Below are positions 22,600 to 33,121 of a DNA stretch of 64,000 bases, one piece after another. The translations under genes and the position numbers were made by a program. The notes below the pieces were generated by a model, which did not search any database, was not told the DNA's origin, and was given only the letters and a program-made list of their open reading frames with translations. This stretch comes from Lactarius indigo (lineage: Eukaryota; Basidiomycota; Agaricomycetes; Russulales; Russulaceae), in the NCBI GenBank assembly GCA_025766275.1, contig JAFKAC010000037.1:1-64000 (forward strand), read 5' to 3'. Position 1 is the stretch's first letter. The number at the start of each line of letters is the position of its first letter.

Positions 22600-23345
22600 C
22601 ATTCCATGTAGTGACAACTACAGAAGCTATGCATTCCATATAATGGCCAGCATGGAACACTCACCTTCCATGTAGTGGCCAACATGGAAGAAATGCTTTC
22701 CATGTAGCAACTAGCAAAGAGGACAAGCCTTCCATGTAGTAGCCAACATGGAAGGATTGCCTTCCATGAAGTGGCCAACATGGAAGACTCACCACGGAGG
22801 ACATGCTTTCTGTGTAGTGACCAAACACGGAAGAAATGCCTTCCGTGTAGTTACTAACACAGAAGAAATGCCTTCCATGTAGTGACTAACACAGAAGACA
22901 TGCCTTCCGTGTAGTGACGGAAAGCATGTCTTCCATGTAGTGACTAACACGGAAGAAATGCCTTCCATGTAGTGACTAACACGGAAGACATACTTTCCAT
23001 GTAGTGACTAACACGGAAGACACGCCTTCCGTGTAGTGACTAACATGGAAGAAATGCTTTCCGTGTAGTGACTAACACAGAAGAAATGCCTTCCGTGCAG
23101 TGACTAACACGGAAGACATGCTTTCCGTGTAGTGACTAACACGGAAGATATGCTTTCCGTGTAGTGACAACACGGAAGACATACTTTCCGTTCAGTGATT
23201 ACTACACGGAAGACATACGTTCCGTTTAGTGATTACTACACGGAAGACATGCCTCCCGTGTAGTGACTAACACGGAAAAAACACTTTCCGTGTAGTGACT
23301 AACACGGATGACATGCCTTCCGTGTAGTGACTAACACGGACGACA
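22600..23345. repeat. KDZ1 left satellite, 32-bp units with hairpin arms
   Basis: About 22 units of roughly 32 bp: GGAAGACATGCTTTCCGTGT followed by AGTGACTAACAC. Each unit holds an imperfect palindrome, ACACGGAAG..CTTTCCGTGT, able to form a hairpin. The leftmost units (22,600-22,780) have TTCCATGTAG in place of TTCCGTGTAG, which is a CpG-to-TpG type change read on the other strand. This is a probable subterminal transposase or accessory-protein binding region. Confidence 0.85.
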
Positions 23346-23582
23346 CGACTGGCCTTACATGAATCTTCCTGGAATGGGTGAGGAAATGCTGTGAGTTATC
23401 TAGAATCCAGAATGGGAGGCAGATCCCAGTAAACTGTTCACATTTAAACATATTCTAATATTTCTACAAAATGTTATTGTAACCCTAATGATCTCTCTGA
23501 AGGTATGTAGGATCAAGTCCACCTGAACCCCTACCAGTGTCTGCATTTCTATATAATTGTCAGATAATGATGTATGTGCTTA

Positions 23583-25592
23583 CTATAATTGCTTACCTGG
23601 CTTTGTGTGTGATCTTAACCACTCGCTTGATTGGCTCTTGCTCAAGCTCTGGTGGATCTGAGTTGAAGTGTGTTGCAGGTCTAATTGGAGTTCCTCTTTG
23701 AATCCGATGATGTGCTTGGAAACTTTTGGGTCTTGATATACTTGATGGAGGAGGATGTGGTGATTCACCAATGTCTATAAGATAGTGTGAATGGGTATAT
23801 AAGCATAGGAGAAGGGATAGGCTGCTCACCAGGAATGGATGTCTGTTCAATCTCCTCATTTCTACGGAAGGGAGATGGAGAAGGAGATGGTGGAAGGGGT
23901 GGTGTCACAGATGGAGAGTGTAGAGCCTGAATCTCCTTTGCAAAGTCCTCCTCTTCACTTTGATTGTCAGACTCTGGCTCATTGAATTTGGAACTTCTTC
24001 TGCAGGTCCGTTTTGGGTTCTGGATATGCTGTACAGGGTGATCCACATTAGCAAGAAGCTCACAGGACGGGTTCCAGATTAGTGGGATCAACCCCTCCCT
24101 CTGGCGTTGCCTCCAGTGGTTTAGCAACTGGAACACCTGAACCAGACGAAGTTTTGATGGGTCTGCCCACAGAAACCCCAAAGGGTAGCACTCTTCTTCA
24201 ATCCATGTGGGTGGATCACTGGAAAGTTTACTCCATGGGATGGTTGCATTCTTCCTTCTGGAGACATACCCTGACTCACTTATGTTATTCAGGACTCCAT
24301 AGAGTATATGAAACACTCACAGATGTGTGAATTACAATAATCCCTCAGCACAGTTTGAATGGTCTTGGCTGAATAGCCATCCTCCGGAGTAACAGAAGGA
24401 ATGTCTGGTTCACCATCTGTGTCTATCACAATCTTCACTTTGGTCCAGAGGACCTTTGAGCGCCCGGAATGGGCACCTTGATCATTCTCTGTTTCATAAA
24501 TATGAGATGGGGCTTGTAGCTGTATTGGGATTTGTGAATGTTACAACCTGGGACAAAGCACTTCCTGCAATATTTCATCCATTCCTGCCAGATTGAGGCA
24601 TTTCTCCAATCTGGGCAGAAATCAGAAAAGGACATGCCATCATCCAGGACCTTATTCCAGTCATCCCTGTAAATAGATGGGAACAGATATAACAGTGCTT
24701 CAACCAGATAATTCTTAGGAATACATACATGGCAGCTCTGGGTCTTCCATCTGTGTCTGCATATGCTACTAGAACTATTGAGTGCATTCCACATGTCTTG
24801 AATAGCTGGGTCTGGAAGTCCCTAACTATCTGGCTACGGAATTTAGCCTGGGCCATTCTGAACAAGTAAATAAGATTGGTGGATCACTAACACATGATTA
24901 ACCACTTACTTGGCTTGGATATCCCTTGGGGGTCTATCCTCTGACCACTCCTTTGCTATTTCTGCATATGGTTCTTGCTCTTCAATAGACAGCTTCTTCC
25001 ATAGTGATGTTGTTGCATCTTGGAGGGCTCCGAGGAATGCCTGAGATCCAGGAATTCCACCAGACATACTCTGTGCAAGTTCCATAATCTCTTCCTTGTT
25101 CTCATGGTAGAATGCATTTCTGGCTGACCACTTCTGAGTAAACTTGATAAGCTGACGATGAGGACGTGAGTAGTGATTGTAAAACCATGTCCTTATTTTC
25201 TGGAGGTCATTTTGTGTCCATGAGTGATTACATGGATAGAGTGCAAGTATGCATACCATCTTGGCCATCTTCTTATTGAATGTAGAGTTTGGAGGCCGAA
25301 GAGTATATAGCTCCCCCATAGCCTTCTCAAGGATGGTCTTCCATATCTCTGTGTCAGCCTTTTGAAACTCTTCAACATACCCCTTCAGGATGCGGGCATC
25401 CTGAGAAGTGATGGAAAACCTGTCACCAAGGGCATGGATAGATGGACGGGAAACCTCAGATTCCCCAGCTGAGCTCCCAGATAGATGATCAGACTGCATA
25501 GTGATGTTGGTAGAAGTATGAGGAAGTGTGTTGTAGAACGATGTGATATTTGTGGAATTGTGCTGCATATAATGAGGTTTAAATAGACTCAT
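23583..25592 (-). CDS. KDZ accessory protein A (KDZ1 copy)
   Basis: Multi-exon minus-strand gene. First exon 25,592 to about 24,912, with a likely ATG at 25,499 (MQSDHLSGSS) or further upstream. It contains LAQSMSGGIPGSQAFLGALQ and AEIAKEWSEDRPPRDIQAK. The next exon has RMAQAKFRSQIVRDFQTQLF and VLVAYADTDG. Then come MSFSDFCPDWRNASIWQEWM and KVKIVIDTDGEPDIPSVTPE. Later exons have ILYGVLNNISESGYVSRR, IPWSKLSSDPPTWIEEECYP, LVQVFQLLNHWRQRQREG, and an acidic/proline-rich tail (24,000-23,765). The homologue in KDZ2 (about 54.2-56.0 kb) keeps the same order of blocks (MSGSTPGSRSYLG, then KVKLPMDENGYPVLP, then LLKHWIQRRA), so it is a conserved part of the transposon. I know no function. It is predicted soluble, mostly helical, with no catalytic motif recognised. 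Confidence 0.65.
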
Positions 25593-25599
25593 GAGTGGT

Positions 25600-25886
25600 A
25601 TGGTGATACAGGTTTCTTACTGGGAAGGAATGTGGGATGGGACATGTGTTCACAGACATGCTACATGGTTTCACGGACTCAGACTGTGTTTCCGTGAACA
25701 CATGACATGTATTCACAGACATGGGACATGTGTTCACGGACATGCTACATGGTTTCATGGACTCAGACTGCACTTCTGTGAACACATTACATGTATTCAC
25801 AGACATGGGACATGTGTTCACAGACATGCTACATGGTTTCACGGACTCAGACTGCGTTTCCGTGAACACATGACATGTATTCACAG
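25600..25886. repeat. KDZ1 internal 84-bp satellite, left part
   Basis: About 3.5 units of 84 bp, built on ACATGNNACATGNNTTCACGGAC and TTTCCGTGAACACA. Because 84 is a multiple of three, long open frames run through it on both strands (25,579-25,884). They are satellite, not genes. The Gypsy element inserted here, and the array continues at 33,585. Confidence 0.85.
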
Positions 25887-26349
25887 TGTTACGATTCTCG
25901 CATCGGACCCTTACTGTACCGGTTGTGGCTACGGCTGTAAGGTATATTAGTCATGGACTCGGGGTTTACGATAGGAGTTAGGCATTGAAGGATGACTCGA
26001 TCCTAGTACAGGTAGTAGTAGTATTAGGATTGCGGTACTTACGCGACATGTTGGACGCTACGTTACGGTGACTCATAGCAGCGCTTGAAAGCCTGCTCTT
26101 TTTGTATTTAAGGTAGCTGCGGAAGACCAAGATACGCCATCTTGGTCTTCTTCAATCGTCACTTCTAGTCTCTTTCTCTTTCTTTCCTCTAAAGACGTGC
26201 CTTCATCAAGGAAGGGCCTTATCAAGATCCTAGTGTCTGCGTACATCTAGAAGCCGCCTTCGAGCCATACGCCTTTGCGCGTGATCAGCTAAGTCACAAG
26301 AGTCGCCTTAACCTAGCTCAAGTCGAGCTGACGTCGTGACGGCGTTACA
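25887..26349 (+). repeat. Gypsy 5' LTR
   Basis: Starts TGTTACGATT and ends GGCGTTACA. A TATA-like TGTATTTAAGG at about 26,101 is the likely promoter. A palindrome AAGACCAAGAT..ATCTTGGTCTT follows at about 26,122-26,150, in the likely 5' leader. Confidence 0.95.
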
Positions 26350-26369
26350 TTAAGACCAAGATATTCATT

Positions 26370-28370
26370 GTGGCGACTGTCAACACCAGAGAGCAGTGGA
26401 CGAACTTCCGTCCTTATTATCTAGACCGAAGAGGAGACCGAAACGTACCAACCCGATTCCTAGGAGCAGCTAGGTGGAGAGATCGTGGGGACGAAACCGG
26501 ATATTTTGTGGAATTCAACGGACCTACGAGGTTCAGACCTGTTGAGTTCAACTTCGATCACCTGTGCTGGGTGGAAGTTACGTGGAACCCCATAGACCAC
26601 CGCTGGGACGTCATCAGACCAGCAGGAAGACAATACCAGTGCGACATCGACGCACACAAACTCAATTCACGGGCCGACTGGGGTCCTATTGACGGACAAC
26701 TGCGAGAACACTCTACTGGAGAAGCAGTCAGCGAGGAAACTGAAGAAGATGAACAGAGCGAAGAAAACCGACCCGCGAGTGTCGGGCCTATTGAGCAATA
26801 CACTATCCAACGAGCTGAGTCCCTGCATATCTCGGAACAGCCAGAAGTCATTCACGTACGATCACCGGCAGCAGAAATGGCAACCACCACTATGACAGCT
26901 GAAGAAATTATGACCGTCAGAGAGCAAGCGGCGCGAGAAGCGGCAGAAGCAATTAGACAAGAATCACAAAGGCATCTTATGCCCATCAACCCTGAAACAG
27001 GACATCGTATGACTGCAGACGACGCAGCAATCTTTCGGGCCATTGGACCCGATCAAGGAGACCCCCCGTCGGGGGATGGAGGAAGACGAGGAATGCCACT
27101 AGACCCCCCGCCGGGGTGGGGAGGACCACCCGGGGACGACTTTCCTCGACGCCCGGGAAGAGGAGGAAACCCACCTGATCTCCCGAACAACCCACCGGAA
27201 GGAGGACCCCCGGGAGGAGGAGGCGGTGGTGGAGGAGGTGCAGGTGGAGGAGGTGCAGGAGGAGGAGGACAAGGGCATGAAAAGCTAACCGGTGAACCTC
27301 CCACTATCTTTGACGGCGATCGCACTAAAGTGGATTCATTCCTCACGCAATGGCATGTCTATTGGGGAATGAATCTCGACACCCCTGTCATGCGCAACGA
27401 TTACCGACGAAGCCTCCTATTTCTATCCTATATAAAGGGGGTATCCGTCAGCGAATGGGTACTCTCGTACCTCAAATGGCTCAACCGGCAGATACAGCGA
27501 GGAATAGACCAGCACACGCACGATTTGTGGAACGCGGTGGCAGAGGGATTTAACCAAAGGTTCGTCAACACCCTCGAATGCGAACAGGCTCAAGCGCTTC
27601 TTAGAAAAGGGCTCAAGATGGTTGACGGAGACATTGACAAGTACGTCAACGAATTCGAAGAAGCCGCCAGGAAGGCCGGATACCGTCTTAATGACCCCCA
27701 AACAATCGACCTCTTCACCAAAGGGCTACCCAAGAAACTCTACGAAAAGACCTACGATCTGGATGAACCGGAGACGTTCGACGAGTGGAAGCGAGCGACA
27801 CTCCGAAGACAGCGCAATTACATCCACATCCGCGCGCGGGTGGATGAGTATAAAGACAACAAGCCCAAAAAGACGGGAAACGCCGGGTGGACCGTCCCCC
27901 AGAATCTCGCCAATCCATGGGCAATGGACACTTCCGCTGACCGAACCAAGGCACGACTGGCAGGGTCGGAAGAGATCGACTACAACAAACCATCGTATAA
28001 CCCGCCTCCCTTCCCGCCGAGAGGAGGACCAGGAGTTAGGGGCCGAGGGAGGGGAGGGTCGCGACGAGACCTAAGGACGGTGTTATGCTATAACTGTCAT
28101 GCCCCAGGCCATCTCTCACGAAACTGCCCCCATCCTAGACAGCCGCGACAGTGGCAGCCACAGGGCTCCGGACCCTCCAATATTCGGATGACGGAGACCG
28201 ACTATTACGCACAAGAATCACCGCCAGCCCAGATACAGGCTGCCTCGACCGGCAAAACAGCCGAAGAACGTGCAAAAGAATGGCTCACCGGGGTTGCAAA
28301 CGCGCCCGACGAAGTAAAAGATCTGATATTGCAGGATCTGTGGGGAAAAGAGGGTTTTCGGAGCGCCTGA
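26370..28370 (+). CDS. gag: Gypsy Gag polyprotein
   Basis: Open frame of 666 codons. It begins at GTG 26,370, and no ATG is present near the N-terminus before about codon 169, so initiation is non-AUG or depends on unusual 5' processing. The start overlaps a TGG (26,371) that could begin the primer-binding site. N-terminal part: NTREQWTNFRPYYLDRRG. Then an acidic region, a proline/glycine-rich linker (about 27,060-27,280), and the capsid region around GEPPTIFDGDRTKVDSFLTQ and AEGFNQRFVNTLECEQAQAL. A CCHC zinc knuckle CYNCHAPGHLSRNC is at about 28,087-28,128. It packages element RNA in the virus-like particle. Its last 220 bp overlap the pol frame. Confidence 0.9.
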   Translation: MATVNTREQWTNFRPYYLDRRGDRNVPTRFLGAARWRDRGDETGYFVEFNGPTRFRPVEFNFDHLCWVEVTWNPIDHRWDVIRPAGRQYQCDIDAHKLNSRADWGPIDGQLREHSTGEAVSEETEEDEQSEENRPASVGPIEQYTIQRAESLHISEQPEVIHVRSPAAEMATTTMTAEEIMTVREQAAREAAEAIRQESQRHLMPINPETGHRMTADDAAIFRAIGPDQGDPPSGDGGRRGMPLDPPPGWGGPPGDDFPRRPGRGGNPPDLPNNPPEGGPPGGGGGGGGGAGGGGAGGGGQGHEKLTGEPPTIFDGDRTKVDSFLTQWHVYWGMNLDTPVMRNDYRRSLLFLSYIKGVSVSEWVLSYLKWLNRQIQRGIDQHTHDLWNAVAEGFNQRFVNTLECEQAQALLRKGLKMVDGDIDKYVNEFEEAARKAGYRLNDPQTIDLFTKGLPKKLYEKTYDLDEPETFDEWKRATLRRQRNYIHIRARVDEYKDNKPKKTGNAGWTVPQNLANPWAMDTSADRTKARLAGSEEIDYNKPSYNPPPFPPRGGPGVRGRGRGGSRRDLRTVLCYNCHAPGHLSRNCPHPRQPRQWQPQGSGPSNIRMTETDYYAQESPPAQIQAASTGKTAEERAKEWLTGVANAPDEVKDLILQDLWGKEGFRSA

Positions 28371-31300
28371 ACCCATCGGCCTGGGTGAGGGCTTTAAATT
28401 GTAATTCTGTAATCATGACGCGCTTTCGTTCCCTTCGAATTCCAGTCTCAATTCGTACAAATTACCGAATGGCCGACATAAAAGCACTGGTGGACTCAGG
28501 GGCCACCGATAACTTCATACACCCCAATTTCATCAAGAAAATGGGAATAGGGATCCAGCAACTGGACCGACTGCGGAAGGTCTGGAACATAGACAGTACG
28601 GAGAATAAAGCTGGGTCCATCACTCACTGTACCGATCTGGATGTCTATGCCAATGGGTATCACAGGACCATGAGATTCCTTATCACGAATCTCGGAAACG
28701 AAGACATTGTCCTAGGCTATCCCTGGTTGGCAACCTACGAACCAACCATCAATTGGAGAGACACGGTCATACATGAAAAGGTCATGCCAGTCGTGATCAG
28801 CACACAGGACAGTCTGGATCGTCACACTGTCATCGCGACCGTTCTAACTAGCGAGGAAAAGGAAGCGATAGCCCTCAAACTAGACAAGGAAGATACGTAT
28901 TTGCGAGCAACTACGTCCACGGAATTGGCCATTCAGGCCAAAGGAGAGGAGCAGCCTGTGGAACTGCCGGCAGTCTACCACGCCTTCCAACAACTCTTTA
29001 GCGAAGAAGCATCACAACGATTTCCCCCCGCCAGGCCGTGGGACCATGCAATAGACTTCAAGCCCGGTACCCCCTCAGCGATAGATTGTAAAATATACCC
29101 ATTAACGCAAGAAGAAGAGGGAAAGCTCAAGGAATTCCTAGACGAGAAGCTGCAGCAAGGATATTTGCGACCCTCCATATCCCCGTACGCATCCTCATTC
29201 TTCTTTGTCAAAAAGAAGGACGGAAAGCTACGCCCTGTACAGGACTATCGCACCATCAATTCGTATACTATACGAAACCAATACCCACTCCCTCTCATTC
29301 AGGACCTCATTTACGACCTCAGCAACGCTCATATTTATACGAAGCTCGACATCCGTTGGGGATACAACAATATCCGAATACGAGACGGTGATCAGGAGAA
29401 GGCGGCCTTCAAGACCAAGTTTGGCCTTTTTGAGCCAACGGTAATGTTCTTTGGCCTTACCAACTCGCCGGCCACCTTCCAAACGATGATGAACCACATC
29501 TATCGTGATACCATCGCGAAGCACGAACTCCGCGGCACCGTCATCCGTGTCTATATGGATGACATCGGCATCGCCACACGGGAGGGCGCTACGTCCGCCG
29601 ATCACGTAGCCGTGGTAACGGACGTCCTTCGCGTTGCCCAGGAACACGACCTCTACTTCAAGCTCGAAAAATGCCTTTTCCACCAACCTCGGATGGATTA
29701 CCTGGGGGTAATCCTTGAAAAGGGGGTAACGCGCATGGACCCGGTAAAAGTTCGCGGTATCAAAGACTGGCCGACACCAACCAAGGTCAGGGACGTACGG
29801 TCATTTTTGGGTTTCTGTAACTTTTACCACCTCTTCATCCGAGGTTTCGCAACCCATGCACGACCCCTCAACCGGTTAACAAGGAAGGATGCCGAGTGGA
29901 ACTGGGGAGATGATGAAGAGCGGGCCTTCAAAACCCTCAAACGACTCGTAACGGAAGAACCAGTACTAGCACACCCCAACTTACAAGATCAGTTTGAACT
30001 AGAGGTCGACGCGTCAGGATTCGCGGTAGGTGCAGTACTCCTACAGAAGAAAAATGACGGTCGCAAGCACCCCATAGGATACTATTCGGCAACGCTGAAT
30101 GAAGCGGAACGAAATTACGACATCTACGACCTAGAACTTCTTGCCATTGTCAAAGCCCTTCGCCATTGGAGACCTCTGCTCGCGGGATCTCCGCACAAGA
30201 TCAAAATATTCTCAGATCACCTAAACCTCCAATACTGGAAGACGCCGCAAAAGATTAGTCGAAGGGTTGCTCGAGAGGTACTAGAACTAATGGAGTACGA
30301 CTTCGAGATCCATCACATCAAAGGGAAGAATAATGGCAGAGCGGACGCACTATCACGACGACCAGACTACGACCAAGGAGAAGGAGACAACCAAGGTGTG
30401 GTCGTCTTACCCCCAGAAGTGTTCATACGAGCCACTAATACTGCGCGTGCGTTGGAAATACACCCGATGATGCAACCGCCGAGGCGACGACAAGACCCTG
30501 CCATAATCAAAACCTGGGTCGACGCCCATCGCCTCAAAAAGATAGAAGGAGAGTGGTATAAGGATGGACGACTGGTAGTCACAGGACCTATAACGGCGTA
30601 TCGGGCCATTATACAAGACCACCATGACCCACCAGTACACGGACACCCTGGAATAAGCAGGACACAACGAATCGTAGAGCGACACCACTGGTGGCCAAGC
30701 ATCCGCCGAGACATGTATGAGTACGTTACGGGATGTGCTGACTGCCAGCGAATCAAAGTCAATACAAGACCAACCCGCGCACCTCTACACCCAATCACTG
30801 CTGCCAAGGACGCTCCTCCCTTCCATACCATTGCCCTCGACTTCATCACCAAACTGCCGATCTCACAGTCGTACGACAGCATTTTAACCGTCACCGATCA
30901 CGACTGCAGCAAAGCATCCATATTTATTCCCTGCAACGAGGAAATCACGGCAGAAGGAACCGCTATCCTGTACGTCAATCATGTGTTTAAACGATTCGGA
31001 TTACCGCGTAAGATCATTAGCGACCGAGACCCCCGGTTTACCTCCAAATTCACAAGAGAAGTATGCCGCATACTAGGCATTCAGCAGAACATTTCCACGG
31101 CCTATCATCCGCGCACGGATGGGCAGTCGGAACGGACCAATCAGTGGCTCGAACAATATCTACGATTCTGGGCCAACGAGCGTCAAGATAACTGGGCGGC
31201 GTATCTCCCGATAGCAGAATTCGCTCACAACAATTGGCCCCATGAACACACGAAACAATCGCCATTCATGCTTCTGATGGGGTACAATCCGACGGCCGAT

Positions 31301-31918
31301 TGGACGGATAAACCATCCCCAATCCCAAACGTAATCACCAGGCTGACACAATTAAAGGAGGCACGCCGGCTTGCCCAGGACCTGATCAAAAAGGCACAAG
31401 ATAGCTGGGTTCGGCACAAGGACACTCCACGCTATCAGATTGGTGATCAAGTGTGGCTGGAAGGAAGACACCTACGAACCAATCAACCTACAGCAAAATT
31501 AGCGGCGCGACGCCACGGACCATTTAAAGTAATACAGGTGATGTCCCCATACAATTACCGTCTCGAACTTCCCACGCAGTGGAGCATCCATCCAGTGTTT
31601 CACATCGATCTTCTCACGCCATACAAACGTACAGCCTTTCATGGCGAGAACTTTCCACGACCACCACCGGATCTTGTGGAAGGGGAGGAGGAATACGAGG
31701 TCGAGGCCATTCTAGACTCGCGGCATTTCGGCTGCCGCAAAAAGCTCCAGTACCTCATCAAATGGAAGGGTTACTCGGACTCGGAGAATCAGTGGGTCGA
31801 CAAAGATGACGTATTTGCACCAGACGCGATCAAGGCGTATCAAGAAGGCCGGACGGGTGTGCGATCTCTTAAAAGCCAGCACATGGACGACCAAGGAGAG
31901 TATCCCTCTTACCTCTGA
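28151..31918 (+). CDS. pol: Gypsy Pol polyprotein with chromodomain
   Basis: Open frame of 1,255 codons in the -1 frame relative to gag. It overlaps gag, so expression is probably by -1 frameshifting. The first ATG in a protein-like context is at 28,414 (MTRFRSLRIPVSI). Protease: ALVDSGATDNFIHP (about 28,488). Reverse transcriptase: KDGKLRPVQDYRTIN, FGLTNSPATFQTMMN and the catalytic YMDD (about 29,553). RNase H: LEVDASGFAVGAVLLQ and FSDHLNLQYW. Integrase: zinc-binding HHCC (HGHPGISRTQ, CADCQRIK) and DDE core with LDFITKLP, ISDRDPRFTS and HPRTDGQSERTN. C-terminal chromodomain: YEVEAILDSRHFG with YLIKWKGYSDSENQWV (about 31,690-31,800), the hallmark of chromoviruses, which integrate into marked heterochromatin. 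No disabling mutation was seen. Confidence 0.93.
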   Translation: MAATGLRTLQYSDDGDRLLRTRITASPDTGCLDRQNSRRTCKRMAHRGCKRARRSKRSDIAGSVGKRGFSERLNPSAWVRALNCNSVIMTRFRSLRIPVSIRTNYRMADIKALVDSGATDNFIHPNFIKKMGIGIQQLDRLRKVWNIDSTENKAGSITHCTDLDVYANGYHRTMRFLITNLGNEDIVLGYPWLATYEPTINWRDTVIHEKVMPVVISTQDSLDRHTVIATVLTSEEKEAIALKLDKEDTYLRATTSTELAIQAKGEEQPVELPAVYHAFQQLFSEEASQRFPPARPWDHAIDFKPGTPSAIDCKIYPLTQEEEGKLKEFLDEKLQQGYLRPSISPYASSFFFVKKKDGKLRPVQDYRTINSYTIRNQYPLPLIQDLIYDLSNAHIYTKLDIRWGYNNIRIRDGDQEKAAFKTKFGLFEPTVMFFGLTNSPATFQTMMNHIYRDTIAKHELRGTVIRVYMDDIGIATREGATSADHVAVVTDVLRVAQEHDLYFKLEKCLFHQPRMDYLGVILEKGVTRMDPVKVRGIKDWPTPTKVRDVRSFLGFCNFYHLFIRGFATHARPLNRLTRKDAEWNWGDDEERAFKTLKRLVTEEPVLAHPNLQDQFELEVDASGFAVGAVLLQKKNDGRKHPIGYYSATLNEAERNYDIYDLELLAIVKALRHWRPLLAGSPHKIKIFSDHLNLQYWKTPQKISRRVAREVLELMEYDFEIHHIKGKNNGRADALSRRPDYDQGEGDNQGVVVLPPEVFIRATNTARALEIHPMMQPPRRRQDPAIIKTWVDAHRLKKIEGEWYKDGRLVVTGPITAYRAIIQDHHDPPVHGHPGISRTQRIVERHHWWPSIRRDMYEYVTGCADCQRIKVNTRPTRAPLHPITAAKDAPPFHTIALDFITKLPISQSYDSILTVTDHDCSKASIFIPCNEEITAEGTAILYVNHVFKRFGLPRKIISDRDPRFTSKFTREVCRILGIQQNISTAYHPRTDGQSERTNQWLEQYLRFWANERQDNWAAYLPIAEFAHNNWPHEHTKQSPFMLLMGYNPTADWTDKPSPIPNVITRLTQLKEARRLAQDLIKKAQDSWVRHKDTPRYQIGDQVWLEGRHLRTNQPTAKLAARRHGPFKVIQVMSPYNYRLELPTQWSIHPVFHIDLLTPYKRTAFHGENFPRPPPDLVEGEEEYEVEAILDSRHFGCRKKLQYLIKWKGYSDSENQWVDKDDVFAPDAIKAYQEGRTGVRSLKSQHMDDQGEYPSYL

Positions 31919-32681
31919 TCCACTCAGACGTCTATGCCCACTTCTCCTCTCAGACATGTCACCACGGCGATCCTCCTCGACCAAGTCGCACAAGACGCCG
32001 CCAACCTCATCGAAGACGACGAAGAAACCGTGGTTCAACAGGTCCAGCTCACTCCGTACACACCTGCAAACATGCGAGCGGGGCATATCACCGCTCAAGA
32101 ATGGGCTAATGTCTTACAGAGGTTCCCCGACCCGACTCACCAGCCCGACGACGAGCAGCAGCATGCCGTCGCTCACATCTTCAGAGACGACAACGGCAAT
32201 CGAGAACCCGTTGCCATTATCCCCCCAGGTGACGACCTCATCGGCACGAGGGGAATTCTCCCTGCCGACTGCCCTCTCGAAGACCCAACAGGAGTTAGAA
32301 GCAGCGGAGGACTGGCGGAGGATGGCGAAGGACTGGGCCGACGAACAACTGCGCTTAGCGCAGAGGAGATTGAGCGAGTTGCGGCAGCGCAGGCAACGCT
32401 CCCTAACGACGAGGCTCACGCTGACGACGAGGATTACTACCCGGTCAGACACCCCCTCCTTCGAACGCACAGCCACCCTACTAATCCCCGAATCACCCCA
32501 TGGCTCGTTCACACCGACGGAACCCCCATGTCTCGAGGACGTGTGCGACTGCCCGGCGTCGCACTTCACACCCCCATTACGCACAACGACGACCCCGCGC
32601 AGGTCCTTGCGCCTGAAGGGTTCAGGGCGAATCGACAGCCCCATTACATTCACTTCCCCATCACCGGGCCCGACGGCGTAG
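31806..32681 (+). CDS. Overlapping frame at the Gypsy third ORF, 291 codons
   Basis: In another frame it covers the pol end and the first two thirds of ORF3. The stretch QQELEAAEDWRRMAKDWADE with LRLAQRRLSELRQRRQR (about 32,290-32,400) is a convincing coiled coil. CLEDVCDCPASHFTPPL (about 32,530) reads like a conserved motif. The competing frame over the same bases looks less protein-like between about 32,250 and 32,500. Either the real ORF3 product switches frames here, or the region codes in two frames. Confidence 0.4.
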   Translation: MTYLHQTRSRRIKKAGRVCDLLKASTWTTKESIPLTSDPLRRLCPLLLSDMSPRRSSSTKSHKTPPTSSKTTKKPWFNRSSSLRTHLQTCERGISPLKNGLMSYRGSPTRLTSPTTSSSMPSLTSSETTTAIENPLPLSPQVTTSSARGEFSLPTALSKTQQELEAAEDWRRMAKDWADEQLRLAQRRLSELRQRRQRSLTTRLTLTTRITTRSDTPSFERTATLLIPESPHGSFTPTEPPCLEDVCDCPASHFTPPLRTTTTPRRSLRLKGSGRIDSPITFTSPSPGPTA

Positions 32682-33091
32682 AAAGGAACGCCAGTCATGT
32701 TCAGATTGTTGGAGGTGCGAACCCTTTTGTACTGGGACTTATCCCCGGTTCTCCCCATCTCTACGGCAAACCCCTCTACGCCTTTCCGATGCTATCGGCT
32801 GCGGGACGCGCCTTCATCGCCCACGAGGATCTAGTTATCCTCGCCTCCGACAAGATCACAGACCGCGCACTGAACCGCATTGGGGACGAGTCCCTGACTG
32901 CGGAGGTAACGCGTTATCGTGCAGCCGCGTACGAAGAAGAGCGGCTCGCAGCTCGCATTCGCCAGCTTCAGGCGATGCGACTGTCAGCGAGAGACGACAA
33001 GCGGGACTGCATCTACCGCTTGGAGAGGGCTAACGTCTTTGAGCGGATTAGCGACGAGCAGTCTACATGGACGGCGAGGGACTTTCGGTGA
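31934..33091 (+). CDS. Gypsy third ORF (frame of pol), 385 codons
   Basis: Starts 15 bp after the pol stop, in the same frame. It contains ITAQEWANVLQRFPDP near the start and LVHTDGTPMSRGRVRLPG in the middle. A conserved-looking C-terminal part has HYIHFPITGPDGVERNAS, GANPFVLGLIPGSP, and a coiled coil ending RDCIYRLERANVFERIS. Similar ORFs follow pol in Agaricomycete Gypsy elements, as far as I recall. Function unknown. It has no envelope-like signal peptide or membrane span. It overlaps a second protein-like frame (31,806-32,681). Confidence 0.65.
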   Translation: MPTSPLRHVTTAILLDQVAQDAANLIEDDEETVVQQVQLTPYTPANMRAGHITAQEWANVLQRFPDPTHQPDDEQQHAVAHIFRDDNGNREPVAIIPPGDDLIGTRGILPADCPLEDPTGVRSSGGLAEDGEGLGRRTTALSAEEIERVAAAQATLPNDEAHADDEDYYPVRHPLLRTHSHPTNPRITPWLVHTDGTPMSRGRVRLPGVALHTPITHNDDPAQVLAPEGFRANRQPHYIHFPITGPDGVERNASHVQIVGGANPFVLGLIPGSPHLYGKPLYAFPMLSAAGRAFIAHEDLVILASDKITDRALNRIGDESLTAEVTRYRAAAYEEERLAARIRQLQAMRLSARDDKRDCIYRLERANVFERISDEQSTWTARDFR

Positions 33092-33107
33092 GTCTGGGGA
33101 CTCATGC

Positions 33108-33121
33108 TGAAAAGGGGGTGA
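33108..33121 (+). promoter_or_regulatory. Gypsy polypurine tract
   Basis: GAAAAGGGGGTGA lies immediately before the 3' LTR start TGTTACG at 33,122. This is where plus-strand DNA synthesis primes in LTR retrotransposons. Confidence 0.85.

Noticed and set aside
25579..25950. Open frames on both strands with CHVFTETQSESVKPCSMSVN-like repeats
   Set aside because: Product of the 84-bp KDZ1 satellite, whose period is a multiple of three. The same is true of 33,543-34,092.
27053..27346. Minus-strand proline-rich frame
   Set aside because: Shadow of the glycine-rich linker of Gag on the plus strand.
31934..33091. Envelope-like gene in the Gypsy element
   Set aside because: Position after pol fits, but there is no signal peptide, no membrane span and no glycoprotein-like cysteine pattern.
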